Of a DNA stretch of 64,000 nucleotides, positions 1 to 8,730 are shown in pieces (position 1 is the first letter of the stretch; the number at the start of each line of letters is the position of its first letter). The translations under genes were made by a program, and so were the position numbers. The notes under the pieces are model-generated. The model ran no database searches and was not told the DNA's origin. It saw only the letters and a program-made list of their open reading frames with translations. The stretch is from Roseateles chitinivorans (lineage in GTDB: Bacteria > Pseudomonadota > Gammaproteobacteria > Burkholderiales > Burkholderiaceae_C), in assembly GCF_002761755.1 (NCBI RefSeq), contig NZ_PEOG01000015.1, forward strand, positions 1 to 64,000, read 5' to 3'.

Positions 1-249
1 CAGCTCCGGTTCATCGCTGCCCACCGGCGTCGAGGCCGGCGGCGCCGGAGCGGCTGGCGGCGGGGCCGCTGGAGCGCCCGACACCGGCGGCGTGCCGGTC
101 GAATCGCCCGAGGCGCCACCGCCACCGCCGCAACCGGCCAGGGTGCCGGCAGCGCTGAGCGCGACGACGGCGGTGAACACGAGGCCCCACGGGCTCGTGG
201 GCGACGGGCAAGCCGACTTCGGGTCAGCCTCTGAAACGGGGTGGCGCAT
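1..249 (-). CDS. Lipoprotein, N-terminal part (runs off left edge)
   Basis: The first 83 codons of a minus-strand gene are visible. An ATG at 249-247 opens a frame with a hydrophobic stretch (WGLVFTAVVALSAAGTLAG) ending in the lipobox LAGC. Cys40 would be lipidated and is followed by GGGGG and a Ser/Thr-rich, then Ala/Pro-rich linker. This layout is typical of secreted or outer-membrane lipoproteins whose functional domain follows the linker. That domain lies outside the window, so no function can be given. The n-region before the hydrophobic core is long (about 20 residues), so a later start is possible, although I see no other ATG. Confidence 0.7.
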   Translation of the reverse strand, partial: MRHPVSEADPKSACPSPTSPWGLVFTAVVALSAAGTLAGCGGGGGASGDSTGTPPVSGAPAAPPPAAPAPPASTPVGSDEPEL

Positions 250-720
250 GACGCTCCTGCAGATCCGGAAAACGAAATACCGGGAGCGGAACCCCGGTGG
301 ACTTCGCCTGGTTCATGCAGAGAACGTGCCGGTTTCAGATGGTCACAATCGACACCCAAAACCACGTCCATCACCACGTTCCAACCAAAAAGTTAATTCG
401 AAAGAGGTAATCGGCGCTGCGCGTGTGGGGCGGTTGGGGTCAGGTTTTGTCAGGCGGGGGGACAAATAGTGTCACCCCGTGCGACCGCCGCCCCACTCGA
501 CCCTCAATCGCACGGCTTCCTGGAAGGTCGACGAGCCGGCGGACCGGTCGGTCCGTGGCTCGGAGCAACCCAGGCGACACGAGCATCCGTCCAGCTGCCG
601 GCCCCCCCGGGGTACGGAAGTTGCCCTGGCGACCGTTATGCTGCGGACCGCGTCGCCGCCCGAGGCGGCATGCCCTGCCCGTGCCGGCCGCCGCCGGACG
701 TTCCAGCCGGAGTCGGTTCC
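250..720. other. Intergenic region between divergent genes
   Basis: This stretch separates the leftward lipoprotein from the rightward hybrid kinase. Positions about 330-412 are clearly AT-richer than the surroundings (for example AAAAAGTTAATTCGAAAG), as expected for a regulatory region, but I could not assign a convincing -35/-10 pair. The frame of the downstream kinase is open back to 469. That part is low-complexity Pro/Arg/Gly coding of poor quality and was treated as untranslated. No RNA gene or repeat is apparent. Confidence 0.4.
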
Positions 721-2928
721 ATGGTCATCGAGAGGCACTGGTTGCGCTGGTCTGCCGCTGCGCTCGTCTTCGTCGCGGCGACCTGGCTCAACCTGCAGTT
801 GCAGCCCTACCTCAATGGCCGCGGTCCGCTGCTGCCCTATTTCCCGTCCCTGGTCGTGGTGGGCCTGGCGTGCGGCCTCGGGCCGGCACTGGCCTTCCTG
901 GCCGCCTCCGCGCTGGCCGTCCTCTACTTCTGGATCGATCCCGTCGGCCAGGTCTTCCCCGTCGACTCGCCGCCCGACGCGGCGCTTGTCGTGCTGTTCA
1001 TGTTCGCCGGCGCGCTGGTAGCCTCGGTCTCCGCCTGGGCCGGCCGGCTGATGCAGAAGGAGCGCAACAGCCGGCGCCGCCTCAACCTCGCGCTGGCCGC
1101 CGGCCGCATGGTCACCTGGGACTGGGACACGGTCACCGGCTTCGCCAACACCGCGGGCGGCGCCAAGCAGCTCTTCGGCCGCAACTGGTCGACGATGGAG
1201 GACATGCTCGCCGGCATGTCCGCCGAGGACGCGGCGCGCTTCCGCGAGCGCTACCGCTATGCCACCGAGAGCGGCGGCCGCTTCAGCCTGGCCTGCCCGA
1301 TCACCCGTCCCGACAACGGCGAGGTCGTCTGGACGCAGTTCGACGGCTACGTCAGCCTCGACGCCAAGGGCCGCGCGGTGCATGCCTACGGCGTCGCGGT
1401 CGACGTGACGAGCCAGCAGGAGGCGCTGCGCGCCAGCCAGGCCGCCGAGGAGCGTTTCCACCTGGCGTTGCAGAGCGGCAAGGTGATGGCGTGGGAATGC
1501 GACCTGCAGGGTCGCTACACCTGGGCCTTCAACACGCCGATGGGTTTCTCGCGCGAGGCGCTGATCGGTGCCGAGGTCGGCAGCCTGGTCGGCGAGCCGC
1601 AGTTCGCCGAGATCGTCCGCGAGGCGGTGGCCACGGCCCGGCCGATGAACCTGGCCCAGCAGGTGTCGCATGGCGGCAGGACCTACCAGTTGCTCACCTC
1701 GCTGCGCCCGGTGATGGCCCATGACGGCCAGGTGCAGCGCGTGATCGGCGCGACGGTCGACGTCTCGGAGCTGTCCGCCGCGCAGGAGGAGCTGCGCCGC
1801 GAAAGCCAGCGCAAGGACTCCTTCCTGGCCACCCTCGCGCACGAGCTGCGCAACCCGATGGCGCCGATCCGCTATGCGGTCGCGATGCTGCGGCAGTCCG
1901 GCACCGACGCCACGCGCGCCCATGCGACCGACATCATCGCGCGCCAGTCGGCCCACATGGCCCGGCTGCTGGACGACCTGCTCGACATGAGCCGCATCAC
2001 CCGCAACGTGGTCGAACTCAAGCGCCAGCTCATCGACCTGCGCACCGTGGTGCGCCAGGCGCTGGAGGCGGTGGAGCCGCTGTACAGCGAGATGAAGCAC
2101 CGCGTCTCGCTGTCGCTGCCGCCGCAGCCGGTGCTGGTCGACGGCGATCCGACGCGGCTGCAGCAGGTGCTGGGGAACCTGCTGGACAACGCCGCCAAGT
2201 ACAGCCCCGAGCCCGGCGAGGTGACGGTGCATGTGGCCGCCGAGGGCGACCGGGCGCGCATCACCGTGACCGACCGCGGCATCGGCATCGCGATGGAGAT
2301 GCAGCCGCGCGTCTTCGAGCTGTTCACCCGGATCGATGCGCGCGGCGCCGCGCCGTCGGGCCTGGGCATCGGGCTGGCCGTATCGAAGCAGCTGGTGCAG
2401 TTGCATGACGGGACCATCACCGTGGAGAGCGAAGGCGTCGGCCATGGCAGCCGCTTCATCGTCGAGCTGCCGCTCGCCCCCGATGGGCAGGCCCGCGCCG
2501 AGGATCCGGTCGCGCCCGTCGTGGCCGTGGCGCCGCTGGCCGCCGAGGCGCCCTGCGTGATGGTGGTCGACGACAACGTGGACGGCGCCAACACGCTGGC
2601 CGAGGTGCTGCGCGGCGCCCACTACCGCGCGTCGGTCGCTTACAGCGGCGAGGACGCGTTGCGGAACTTCGAGCGCCTGCGCCCCCGGGTGATGCTGCTG
2701 GACATCGGACTGCCGGGCATCTCCGGCACCGAGGTCGCGCGGCGCCTGCGCACGATGGCGCCGCGGGACGAGCTGGCGCTGATCGCGATCACCGGCTGGG
2801 GCCAGCGCTCCGACCGCGAGGCGACGGCGGCCGCGGGCTTCGACGCCCACCTGGTCAAGCCGGTGGAGTTCAACGAACTCGAGCGGGTGATGCAGCAGTT
2901 GCTGGGCGCGCCGCGAGCGGTCTCCTGA
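721..2928 (+). CDS. Hybrid sensor histidine kinase/response regulator
   Basis: Membrane-bound hybrid two-component kinase, 735 aa from the ATG at 721, which has GGAG eight bases upstream. The frame is open back to 469, but the extra 84 residues look non-coding. Order: about three N-terminal membrane segments (residues 8-105, resembling the DUF4118 module of KdpD); two PAS-like domains (about 115-345); HisKA with phospho-acceptor His374 in AHELRNPM; HATPase with N box LLDNAAKYS and G boxes DRGIGIA and GLGIGLAV; and a C-terminal receiver with acidic DD, phospho-acceptor Asp661 (LLDIGLPG) and the conserved Lys in LVKPVEF. There is no output domain, so the phosphoryl group probably moves to another regulator. 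The ligand cannot be read from the sequence. Confidence 0.9.
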   Translation: MVIERHWLRWSAAALVFVAATWLNLQLQPYLNGRGPLLPYFPSLVVVGLACGLGPALAFLAASALAVLYFWIDPVGQVFPVDSPPDAALVVLFMFAGALVASVSAWAGRLMQKERNSRRRLNLALAAGRMVTWDWDTVTGFANTAGGAKQLFGRNWSTMEDMLAGMSAEDAARFRERYRYATESGGRFSLACPITRPDNGEVVWTQFDGYVSLDAKGRAVHAYGVAVDVTSQQEALRASQAAEERFHLALQSGKVMAWECDLQGRYTWAFNTPMGFSREALIGAEVGSLVGEPQFAEIVREAVATARPMNLAQQVSHGGRTYQLLTSLRPVMAHDGQVQRVIGATVDVSELSAAQEELRRESQRKDSFLATLAHELRNPMAPIRYAVAMLRQSGTDATRAHATDIIARQSAHMARLLDDLLDMSRITRNVVELKRQLIDLRTVVRQALEAVEPLYSEMKHRVSLSLPPQPVLVDGDPTRLQQVLGNLLDNAAKYSPEPGEVTVHVAAEGDRARITVTDRGIGIAMEMQPRVFELFTRIDARGAAPSGLGIGLAVSKQLVQLHDGTITVESEGVGHGSRFIVELPLAPDGQARAEDPVAPVVAVAPLAAEAPCVMVVDDNVDGANTLAEVLRGAHYRASVAYSGEDALRNFERLRPRVMLLDIGLPGISGTEVARRLRTMAPRDELALIAITGWGQRSDREATAAAGFDAHLVKPVEFNELERVMQQLLGAPRAVS

Positions 2929-2964
2929 CAGCGGTCGCTGAGGCGCGACGCCTGCCCCTTTGGT

Positions 2965-3873
2965 TCAGGTAGACGCCGGATCGCTGGCGCCCAAGGCCTG
3001 CTTCCATTCGCGCGGCGGGCGCCCGACGCGCTGCGTGAACACGCGCGACAGCGCCGACGCATTGGCGTACCCGAGCCGATCGGCGATCTGCTTGATCGGC
3101 CGCCCCAGCCGCAGCTGCTCCTGCGCCAGGCTCAGCCGCCAGTCGGCGAGGTATCCCGCCGGCGCCTGCCCCACCAGGTCGCGAAAGCGCGCCGCGAACG
3201 CGCTGCGCGACATGCCTGCGCGCTCGGCCATCCGCGCCAGCGACCAGGCCTGTCCGGGCGCTTCATGCACCGCGGCCAGCGCCAGCGCGATGCGCGGGTC
3301 CGACAGTCCCGACACCAGTCCAGGCTGCACCCCCGCCTCGGCCGGGTGGTCGATGAGCCAGCGCAGCAGCTGGATCAGCACCACCTCGAAGAGCCGGTCC
3401 GCCAGCAGGCGCTGCCCGCAGCGCGCGCGCCCGGTCTCCGAGAACAGCAGCTGCAGCGACAGTTCCAGGCCCTGCACCTTCGCCAGCGGCAACAGCACCA
3501 GCGGCGGCAAGGCGCGCACCAGCGGGTTGAGCGCGCCTCCGTCGAACTCGAGCTCGGCGCAGGTGAAGTCCGAGCCGTCGCGCGGCGGATTGCGGAACTC
3601 ATGCGCGACCGGCCGCGGATAGAAGAGCAGCGAGGGCTCATCCACCCGGAGCTTGCGCGGCAGGCCCGCGCCGGCCGGGTGGCGCAGCTCCATCTCGCCG
3701 CGCTGCATCACATGCAGGAAGCCTCGGCCCGGCAGCGGCTCGAAGGGATTGACGCCGCACAACGGCCCGACATGGAACAGCCGCGCGCGCACCCGGAAGT
3801 GCTCGAGCAGCGAGGAGAGCCGATCGACCGGCGCGGCGGTCGCCTTGGCGGCGGTACGGGTGGTGGCCGTCAT
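2965..3873 (-). CDS. AraC family transcriptional regulator (cupin-type sensor domain)
   Basis: 302 aa. The N-terminal half (about 20-195) has the cupin-like ligand-binding fold of the AraC-binding Cupin_6 group (LFHVGPLCGVNPFEPLPGRG, then a beta-rich stretch with RGEMELRHP). The C-terminal ~100 residues are a double helix-turn-helix (WSLARMAERAGMSRSAFAARF and IKQIADRLGYANASALSRVF, the signature AraC second HTH). It is divergent from the AhpD-like gene at 4026 with 152 bp between them. This pairing is common, which suggests that it controls that gene. The effector is unknown. The ribosome site before the ATG is weak. Confidence 0.88.
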   Translation of the reverse strand: MTATTRTAAKATAAPVDRLSSLLEHFRVRARLFHVGPLCGVNPFEPLPGRGFLHVMQRGEMELRHPAGAGLPRKLRVDEPSLLFYPRPVAHEFRNPPRDGSDFTCAELEFDGGALNPLVRALPPLVLLPLAKVQGLELSLQLLFSETGRARCGQRLLADRLFEVVLIQLLRWLIDHPAEAGVQPGLVSGLSDPRIALALAAVHEAPGQAWSLARMAERAGMSRSAFAARFRDLVGQAPAGYLADWRLSLAQEQLRLGRPIKQIADRLGYANASALSRVFTQRVGRPPREWKQALGASDPAST

Positions 3874-4025
3874 GGACGTTCAGGTATGTTTTTCAGATGA
3901 AACGCGTCCGATGCTACTCCACGCCCACCCACACTGACGTCCAGCGGCACACGCTGCGAGATCCCCGGAAGGGCCGGACCGATCTCGCCAACGACCGTCT
4001 CTCCTCTTTCTGAAAGGACGTTTCC

Positions 4026-4586
4026 ATGACTGCCACCTCCACCGTTTCCCGCGTCGCGCTCGTCGATCCCCAGCAGGCCCAAGGCGAGGTCAAGGTCGTG
4101 CTCGACCAGATCCAGGGCGCCTTCGGCGCGACGCCGGCGATGTTCCGCGCGGTCGCCAATTCCTCCGCCGCCCTCCGCAGCCTGTGGGGCAGCTTCGGCG
4201 CGCTGGGCGGCGGCGTGATCCCGGCCAAGCTCGGCGAGCAGATCGCGGTGGCGGTGGCCGACCGCAACGCCTGCGAGTACTGCCTGGCCGCGCACACGAT
4301 GCTGGGCCGCAAGGCCGGTGCCAGCGCCGACGAGATGGCCGCGGCGCAGAGCGGCGAGTCCGCCGATCCCAAGGCCGCCGCCGCGCTGCGCTTCGCGCTG
4401 AAGGTCGTCAATGACCGTGCTCAGCTCACCGATGCCGACGTCCAGGCGCTGCGCGACGCGGGCTTCGATGACGGTGCCATCGTGGAGATCCTCGCCCACG
4501 TCGCGCTGAACCTGTTCACGAACTATGTGAACGTCGCCTTCGCCGTGCCGGTCGACTTTCCGGCAGTGAAGCTGCGCCGCGGCTGA
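4026..4586 (+). CDS. Carboxymuconolactone decarboxylase / AhpD-like alkylhydroperoxidase family protein
   Basis: 186-aa, all-alpha CMD/AhpD family protein, probably cytoplasmic. The redox-active motif CxxCxxxH is intact: Cys83, Cys86 and His90 in ACEYCLAAHTM. In AhpD proteins these residues support peroxidase or thiol-disulfide chemistry, and many small family members are peroxidase-like rather than decarboxylases. AAGGA lies seven bases before the ATG. It is divergent from the AraC-type regulator and convergent with the catalase, so the three probably form a peroxide or organic-oxidant response cluster. The exact substrate cannot be decided. Confidence 0.88.
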   Translation: MTATSTVSRVALVDPQQAQGEVKVVLDQIQGAFGATPAMFRAVANSSAALRSLWGSFGALGGGVIPAKLGEQIAVAVADRNACEYCLAAHTMLGRKAGASADEMAAAQSGESADPKAAAALRFALKVVNDRAQLTDADVQALRDAGFDDGAIVEILAHVALNLFTNYVNVAFAVPVDFPAVKLRRG

Positions 4587-4614
4587 TCGACGGATGCCGC
4601 GCGCCGCGCGCGGC

Positions 4615-6054
4615 TCAGCCGCGCAGCGCCATCAAGGCGTTGCGCACGCCCTCGCCATAGGCAGGGTCGGCCTGGGTGCAGTGGTCGATGTGGCGCAATT
4701 GCACCTCCGCGCTGGCCCCGTGGATGGCCCGGGCGGTGTTGTCGAACAGCGCCTGCCGCTGCGCCGCGTCCATGAGACGGAACAGCATCCCCGGCTGGGT
4801 GAAGTAGTCGTCGTCGAGCCGGTGATCCCAATGCGCGGCGGCCCCGTCGATGGCCAGCGGCGGTTCATGCAGCTGCGGATGGTCGGCCCAGTCGCCCCGG
4901 CTGTTGGGCACGATGGCCGGTGCCGCGCCGGCGTTGCCGTCCACCCGCATCGCGCCATCGCGGTGATACAGGTGGTACGGGCACTTCGGCGCGTTGACCG
5001 GGATCTGATGATGATTCACGCCCAGCCGGTAGCGGTGCGCGTCGCCGTAGCTGAACAGCCGCGCCTGCAGCATCTTGTCGGGCGAGAAGCCGATCCCCGG
5101 CACCACGTTGGCCGGCGAGAAGGCGGCCTGCTCCACCTCGGCGAAGTAGTTCTCGGGATTGCGGTTGAGCTCGAGTTCGCCCACCTCGATCAGCGGCGCA
5201 TCGGCATGCAGCCAGACCTTGGTCAGGTCGAACGGGTTGTAGGGCAGCGCGCGCGCTGCCGCCTCGCTCAGCACCTGCACGTAGAGCGTCCAGCGCGGGA
5301 ACTCGCCGCGCTCGATGGCATCGAAGAGATCGCGCTGGGCGCTCTCGCGATCGCCGGCGATGACCTGGCCGGCCGCCTCGTCGGTCAGGTTGCGGATGCC
5401 CTGCCGGGACTTGAAGGTGAACTTGACCCAGTGGCGCTCGTTGTCCGCGTTGAGGAAGCTGAAGGTGTGGCTGCCGAAGCCGTGCATGTGGCGATAGCCG
5501 TCCGGCAGGCCGCGGTCGCTCATCACGATGGTGACCTGGTGCAGCGCTTCGGGCAGCAGCGTCCAGAAGTCCCAGTTGTTCTGCGCGCTGCGCAGGTTGG
5601 TCCTGGGATCGCGCTTGACGGCATGGTTGAGATCGGGGAAGCGCAGCGGGTCGCGCATGAAGAACACTGGCGTGTTGTTGCCCACCAGGTCCCAGTTGCC
5701 TTCCTCGGTATAGAACTTGACGGCGAAGCCGCGGATGTCGCGCTCGGCATCGGCCGCGCCGCGCTCGCCTGCCACCGTGGAGAAGCGCAGGAAGACATCG
5801 GTCTGCTTGCCGACCTCGGAGAACAGCCTGGCCCGCGTGTAGCGCGTGATGTCGTGGGTGACGGTGAAGCGCCCATAGGCCCCGGAGCCCTTGGCATGCA
5901 TGCGACGCTCGGGGATGACCTCGCGGTCGAAATGGGCGAGCTTTTCCAGCAGCCAGACGTCCTGCAGCAGCGCGGGGCCGCGCGGCCCGGCGGTCTGGAT
6001 GTTGAGGTTGTCGACCACGGGCGCGCCGTGGGCATGGCTGATCGGTCGGTTCAT
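4615..6054 (-). CDS. Monofunctional heme catalase (small-subunit type)
   Basis: 479 aa, the usual length for clade-3 small-subunit catalases. It decomposes hydrogen peroxide to water and oxygen. Visible residues are distal His53 in [12 protein letters not shown], the distal Asn in [15 protein letters not shown], and the proximal heme-ligand Tyr in [14 protein letters not shown]. No signal peptide is seen, so it should be cytoplasmic. GGGAG precedes the ATG. The downstream neighbour (convergent) is the AhpD-like protein. No fused regulator and no OxyR gene is visible. A katA-type name would fit, but clade assignment was not tested. Confidence 0.95.
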   Translation of the reverse strand: MNRPISHAHGAPVVDNLNIQTAGPRGPALLQDVWLLEKLAHFDREVIPERRMHAKGSGAYGRFTVTHDITRYTRARLFSEVGKQTDVFLRFSTVAGERGAADAERDIRGFAVKFYTEEGNWDLVGNNTPVFFMRDPLRFPDLNHAVKRDPRTNLRSAQNNWDFWTLLPEALHQVTIVMSDRGLPDGYRHMHGFGSHTFSFLNADNERHWVKFTFKSRQGIRNLTDEAAGQVIAGDRESAQRDLFDAIERGEFPRWTLYVQVLSEAAARALPYNPFDLTKVWLHADAPLIEVGELELNRNPENYFAEVEQAAFSPANVVPGIGFSPDKMLQARLFSYGDAHRYRLGVNHHQIPVNAPKCPYHLYHRDGAMRVDGNAGAAPAIVPNSRGDWADHPQLHEPPLAIDGAAAHWDHRLDDDYFTQPGMLFRLMDAAQRQALFDNTARAIHGASAEVQLRHIDHCTQADPAYGEGVRNALMALRG

Positions 6055-6200
6055 GGGCGGGGACTCCCTGGCGTGAAAGCATCCGCGAGCGCGGACGAAG
6101 GCCCGACGATGCGCCCGCTGCCTCCCCCTGTCTTCCCCCAGGTGGCCGAGTCCGGATCCCCCTCAGGGACTGCCCGTGCGTCGCGACGCCGGCGCCGCGT

Positions 6201-6578
6201 TCACTCCGCCATCCACGCGCTGTTGGCCAGGGTGCCGAGTTCATCGACGAGGCGCTCGAAGTCGCGGGCCTTGTCGTAGAAGCCGTCCGCCCCGCAGGAC
6301 AGCACCCGCGGCTCGTAGGCCGCCCGGTCCTGCGCGCTCAGCACCAGGATGCGGCCGCGGAAGCGCGCCGCGCGCAGGCGCTCGATGACGCCCAGGCCCG
6401 AGCCGCCGTCGATGCCCAGGTCCACCAGCACCACGTCGGGCGCGCACAGCGCGATGGTGCTCAGCGCGGCGTTCTCGCTGCTGGCCTGGCCCACCACGGT
6501 GATCGAGGCCTCGGCCTGCAGGCGCGTGACCATCAGCCGGCGCAACAGCGCGTTGTCTTCGATCAGTGCGACTTTCAT
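6201..6578 (-). CDS. Single-domain response regulator (CheY-like)
   Basis: 125-aa stand-alone receiver domain with acidic pair Glu7/Asp8, phospho-acceptor Asp53 (VLVDLGIDGG), Ser in VLSAQD and Lys in FYDKARDF. The ATG at 6578 follows GGGAGA with good spacing. The frame extends upstream to about 6764, but that part is not receiver-like. There is no DNA-binding or enzymatic output, so it acts through protein contacts or phosphorelay. It lies 139 bp downstream of the GFA-PAS gene on the same strand. No kinase sits beside it, and the hybrid kinase at 721 is a possible but unproven partner. Confidence 0.9.
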   Translation of the reverse strand: MKVALIEDNALLRRLMVTRLQAEASITVVGQASSENAALSTIALCAPDVVLVDLGIDGGSGLGVIERLRAARFRGRILVLSAQDRAAYEPRVLSCGADGFYDKARDFERLVDELGTLANSAWMAE

Positions 6579-6717
6579 GGTGATCTCCCTGTTTGAACGA
6601 ATCATGGGAGATCGGTCACGGCCTGGCGAGACGGGCGCGACGCCAGTCCGGGTGAGCCCGCGCGCCGATCGGCCGTCGGTCGAAGGACTACAGGCGTGGG
6701 CGGATGACGCGGGCGCC

Positions 6718-7716
6718 TCAGGCGCTGCCGGCCGCGGCATCCTCAAGATGGATGAGGAATCCATCCGGCGTGCCGCGCTCGTCGCGGCGGGGCGTGACGC
6801 GGACCGTCACCGTCCGGTGCTGGCCGGCCAGCCGCAGGTCCGCCTCGAAGCTCACCGGCTCGCCGCCGATCGCGCGCTCGATCGACGCCTCGGTCGCGCG
6901 CCGGGCGCTGACGTCGCGCACGAAAGCCGTCGCGCCGGTGCCGCCGGCCATCCGCAGCGGCGCGACGAACAGCTCGATCGGCACCCGGTGTCCCAGCTTG
7001 TGGATCGCATCGACCTCGAATCGCCGTCCCAGCACCGGGCCGTCGCCGGTGCGTTGCAGGCGCGACATGCCGCGCAGGTGCGCGCTGCGCATCTCCGGCG
7101 GAATGATCAGCTCGTGCAGCGGACGTCGGATCGCTTCGGCGTAGCTCCAGCCCAGCGTGGCGACCGCCTGCGGATTCCATTCGGTGATGAGGCCATCGGG
7201 ATCGATGCTGATGAAGGCGTCGGGACTGCTGGCCAGTGCGCTCTGGAAGGCCGCGTCGGCCTCGGCCCGCGAGCGCCCGGTCGGCGCGTCACCGGTTGCC
7301 GTCTCCGGCGTCGGTGGCGTGAGGTCGAGCTCGTGGTGCGCGAGCGTGTGCTGCGCATCCCACAGCGGCCGTTCGTTCACGAAGACGCTGCGGGTGCTCT
7401 TGACCAGCTTCTGGTCGTCCAGCGTCCCGGCGGCGACCTCGATCTCGTGCGGCGCGTCGTCCTCGAGGCAGAACAGCTGCGTCGCGCAATGCGGACAGAA
7501 CTGCCGCGACGCATGGTCCGAGGAGCGCCAGGTCTGAAGCGCGCCATTGATCCGCAAGGTGGCGCGGTCCGCGGTGAGCCAGGCCATGCCGGCGCCGCCG
7601 GAGGACCGCCGGCAGGTGGCGCAGTAGCAGACCGCGGCTTCGAGCTGGGCGGCGTGCACGGCGTATTCGGCTCGGCCGCAGGCGCACCGCCCGCGAAGGA
7701 CCAGGGGGGTCATCAT
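6718..7716 (-). CDS. GFA (CENP-V/GFA zinc-binding) domain fused to a PAS domain
   Basis: 332 aa. Residues about 5-125 form a GFA domain with all seven zinc-ligand cysteines: Cys11/13 (RCACG), Cys30/32/35 (CYCATC) and Cys74/77 (FCPHC). The family binds zinc and includes glutathione-dependent formaldehyde-activating enzymes, though most members are uncharacterised. Residues about 155-280 form a PAS domain (FISIDPDGLITEWNPQAV, then GWSYAEAIRRPL), followed by a PAC-like beta-rich tail. No kinase, GGDEF or DNA-binding output is present. The frame is continuous across both domains. MM gives alternative starts at 7716 and 7713. The same-strand receiver protein downstream suggests a signalling role. 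Confidence 0.85.
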   Translation of the reverse strand: MMTPLVLRGRCACGRAEYAVHAAQLEAAVCYCATCRRSSGGAGMAWLTADRATLRINGALQTWRSSDHASRQFCPHCATQLFCLEDDAPHEIEVAAGTLDDQKLVKSTRSVFVNERPLWDAQHTLAHHELDLTPPTPETATGDAPTGRSRAEADAAFQSALASSPDAFISIDPDGLITEWNPQAVATLGWSYAEAIRRPLHELIIPPEMRSAHLRGMSRLQRTGDGPVLGRRFEVDAIHKLGHRVPIELFVAPLRMAGGTGATAFVRDVSARRATEASIERAIGGEPVSFEADLRLAGQHRTVTVRVTPRRDERGTPDGFLIHLEDAAAGSA

Positions 7717-7814
7717 CGGGCCATCCTATCGGAGGCGAATCCGGCGCGTCGACCCCTGCGACCCGGGGGAAGCCGGCCCCGCGTGGCATCCGCCACGCCC
7801 GGCCGCCAGCGTCC

Positions 7815-8330
7815 TCACTTCATCCGGACCTGTCCCGTCTCGCCCAGGTCCGTCGGCGGCCGGCCGGTCACCGCCGACTTCGCCATCGCATAGAGCTGCC
7901 GCAGCTTGGAGGCCTTCACGTCCCAATAGCTGGCGTGGTTGATGCGGACCCGCAGCAGCGCCAGATCGGGATCGTCCACGCCCTTCGGGAACCAGGCCTC
8001 GGCAGCCGGATTCCAGAGTGCCTGCTTGCGCGCCCGGTCCTCGTTGAGCTCGGCGGTGCCGGACACCGAAACATAGGTGTCGTTGTCGGCATCGGCGAAG
8101 GCCACGTTCACCTGCGCGGCGCCGACGATGTCCTCGTAGGCCTCGCCACCGCGTGACATGAAGAACCACAGCGAGTCGCCTTCGTCGACGCCGCGGTTCT
8201 GCAGCGTCATCGGACGCGCGTGCAGATGCCCGTTCGGATGCTGCGTCGTCAGCATGCCGAAGCGCATGTCCTTGATGAGGTGCCAGAGCTTCTCGCGTTG
8301 TTCGGTCTCGGTCAGCGCCTGATCGGTCAT
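7815..8330 (-). CDS. General stress protein 26-like, pyridoxamine 5'-phosphate oxidase-type flavin-binding protein
   Basis: 171 aa from the ATG at 8330, preceded by AGGAG at ideal spacing. It matches the COG3871 group of split-barrel proteins: HLIKDMRFGMLTTQ, then GHLHARPM, LWFFMSRGGEAYEDI, VNVAFADADNDTYVSVSG and a C-terminal YWDVKASKLRQLY. Family members bind FMN, FAD or F420 and are often general-stress proteins; the exact reaction is usually unknown. It lies 26 bp downstream of the small membrane protein gene at 8357-8659, so the two are probably cotranscribed. Confidence 0.88.
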   Translation of the reverse strand: MTDQALTETEQREKLWHLIKDMRFGMLTTQHPNGHLHARPMTLQNRGVDEGDSLWFFMSRGGEAYEDIVGAAQVNVAFADADNDTYVSVSGTAELNEDRARKQALWNPAAEAWFPKGVDDPDLALLRVRINHASYWDVKASKLRQLYAMAKSAVTGRPPTDLGETGQVRMK

Positions 8331-8356
8331 GTCGTGCTCCTGGGAATGTGTCTTCC

Positions 8357-8659
8357 TCACAGCAAGCGTCGCTCCCGGTCGCCGCCGCTGGCGGCCGGCC
8401 CATGCGTCGCGTCGCCCGGATCGGCGGCCTCGCGGTTCTTCCGCACGCCGCGCAGGTTGAGCAGGAACAGCCCGACCTGCAACACGATCAGCGCATACGC
8501 CTGGGTGTGCAGGCCCCAGGCGCTCCACAGCAGGTTGCTGAGGACGAAGACACCGAAGCCCCAGCGGCGGCGTGCGGCGCTTCGCGCGGCCACCAGCCAG
8601 GCGGCGAGCAAGGTCACGGCCATCGCGGGCCATTGCAGGGCATCCAGGAAGGCGTCCAT
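8357..8659 (-). CDS. Small integral membrane protein, function unknown
   Basis: 100 aa. Three hydrophobic segments (about residues 8-25, 33-50 and 54-70) are followed by a charged, probably cytoplasmic tail (RGVRKNREAADPGD). The Trp-rich pattern (FVLSNLLWSAWGLHTQAYALIV) is reminiscent of small PnuC- or SWEET-like membrane proteins, but this is not a firm match. The ribosome site is weak. It is divergent from the DUF72 gene (71 bp between starts) and immediately upstream of the stress-protein gene. Confidence 0.6.
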   Translation of the reverse strand: MDAFLDALQWPAMAVTLLAAWLVAARSAARRRWGFGVFVLSNLLWSAWGLHTQAYALIVLQVGLFLLNLRGVRKNREAADPGDATHGPAASGGDRERRLL

Positions 8660-8730
8660 CGGTCGGTTGCGGTGTCGGCGACGCGGGCGTCGATGACCGA
8701 GCAGGGCAAGCCGCTTGCCGACGGACGCTC

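Noticed and set aside
469..720. N-terminal 84 residues of the hybrid kinase
   Set aside because: The sequence is Pro/Arg/Gly-rich, precedes a start with a good ribosome site, and lacks membrane or domain character.
472..2850. Long minus-strand open frame opposite the hybrid kinase
   Set aside because: It is antisense to a protein with complete kinase and receiver motifs and has no recognisable fold; the same explanation applies.
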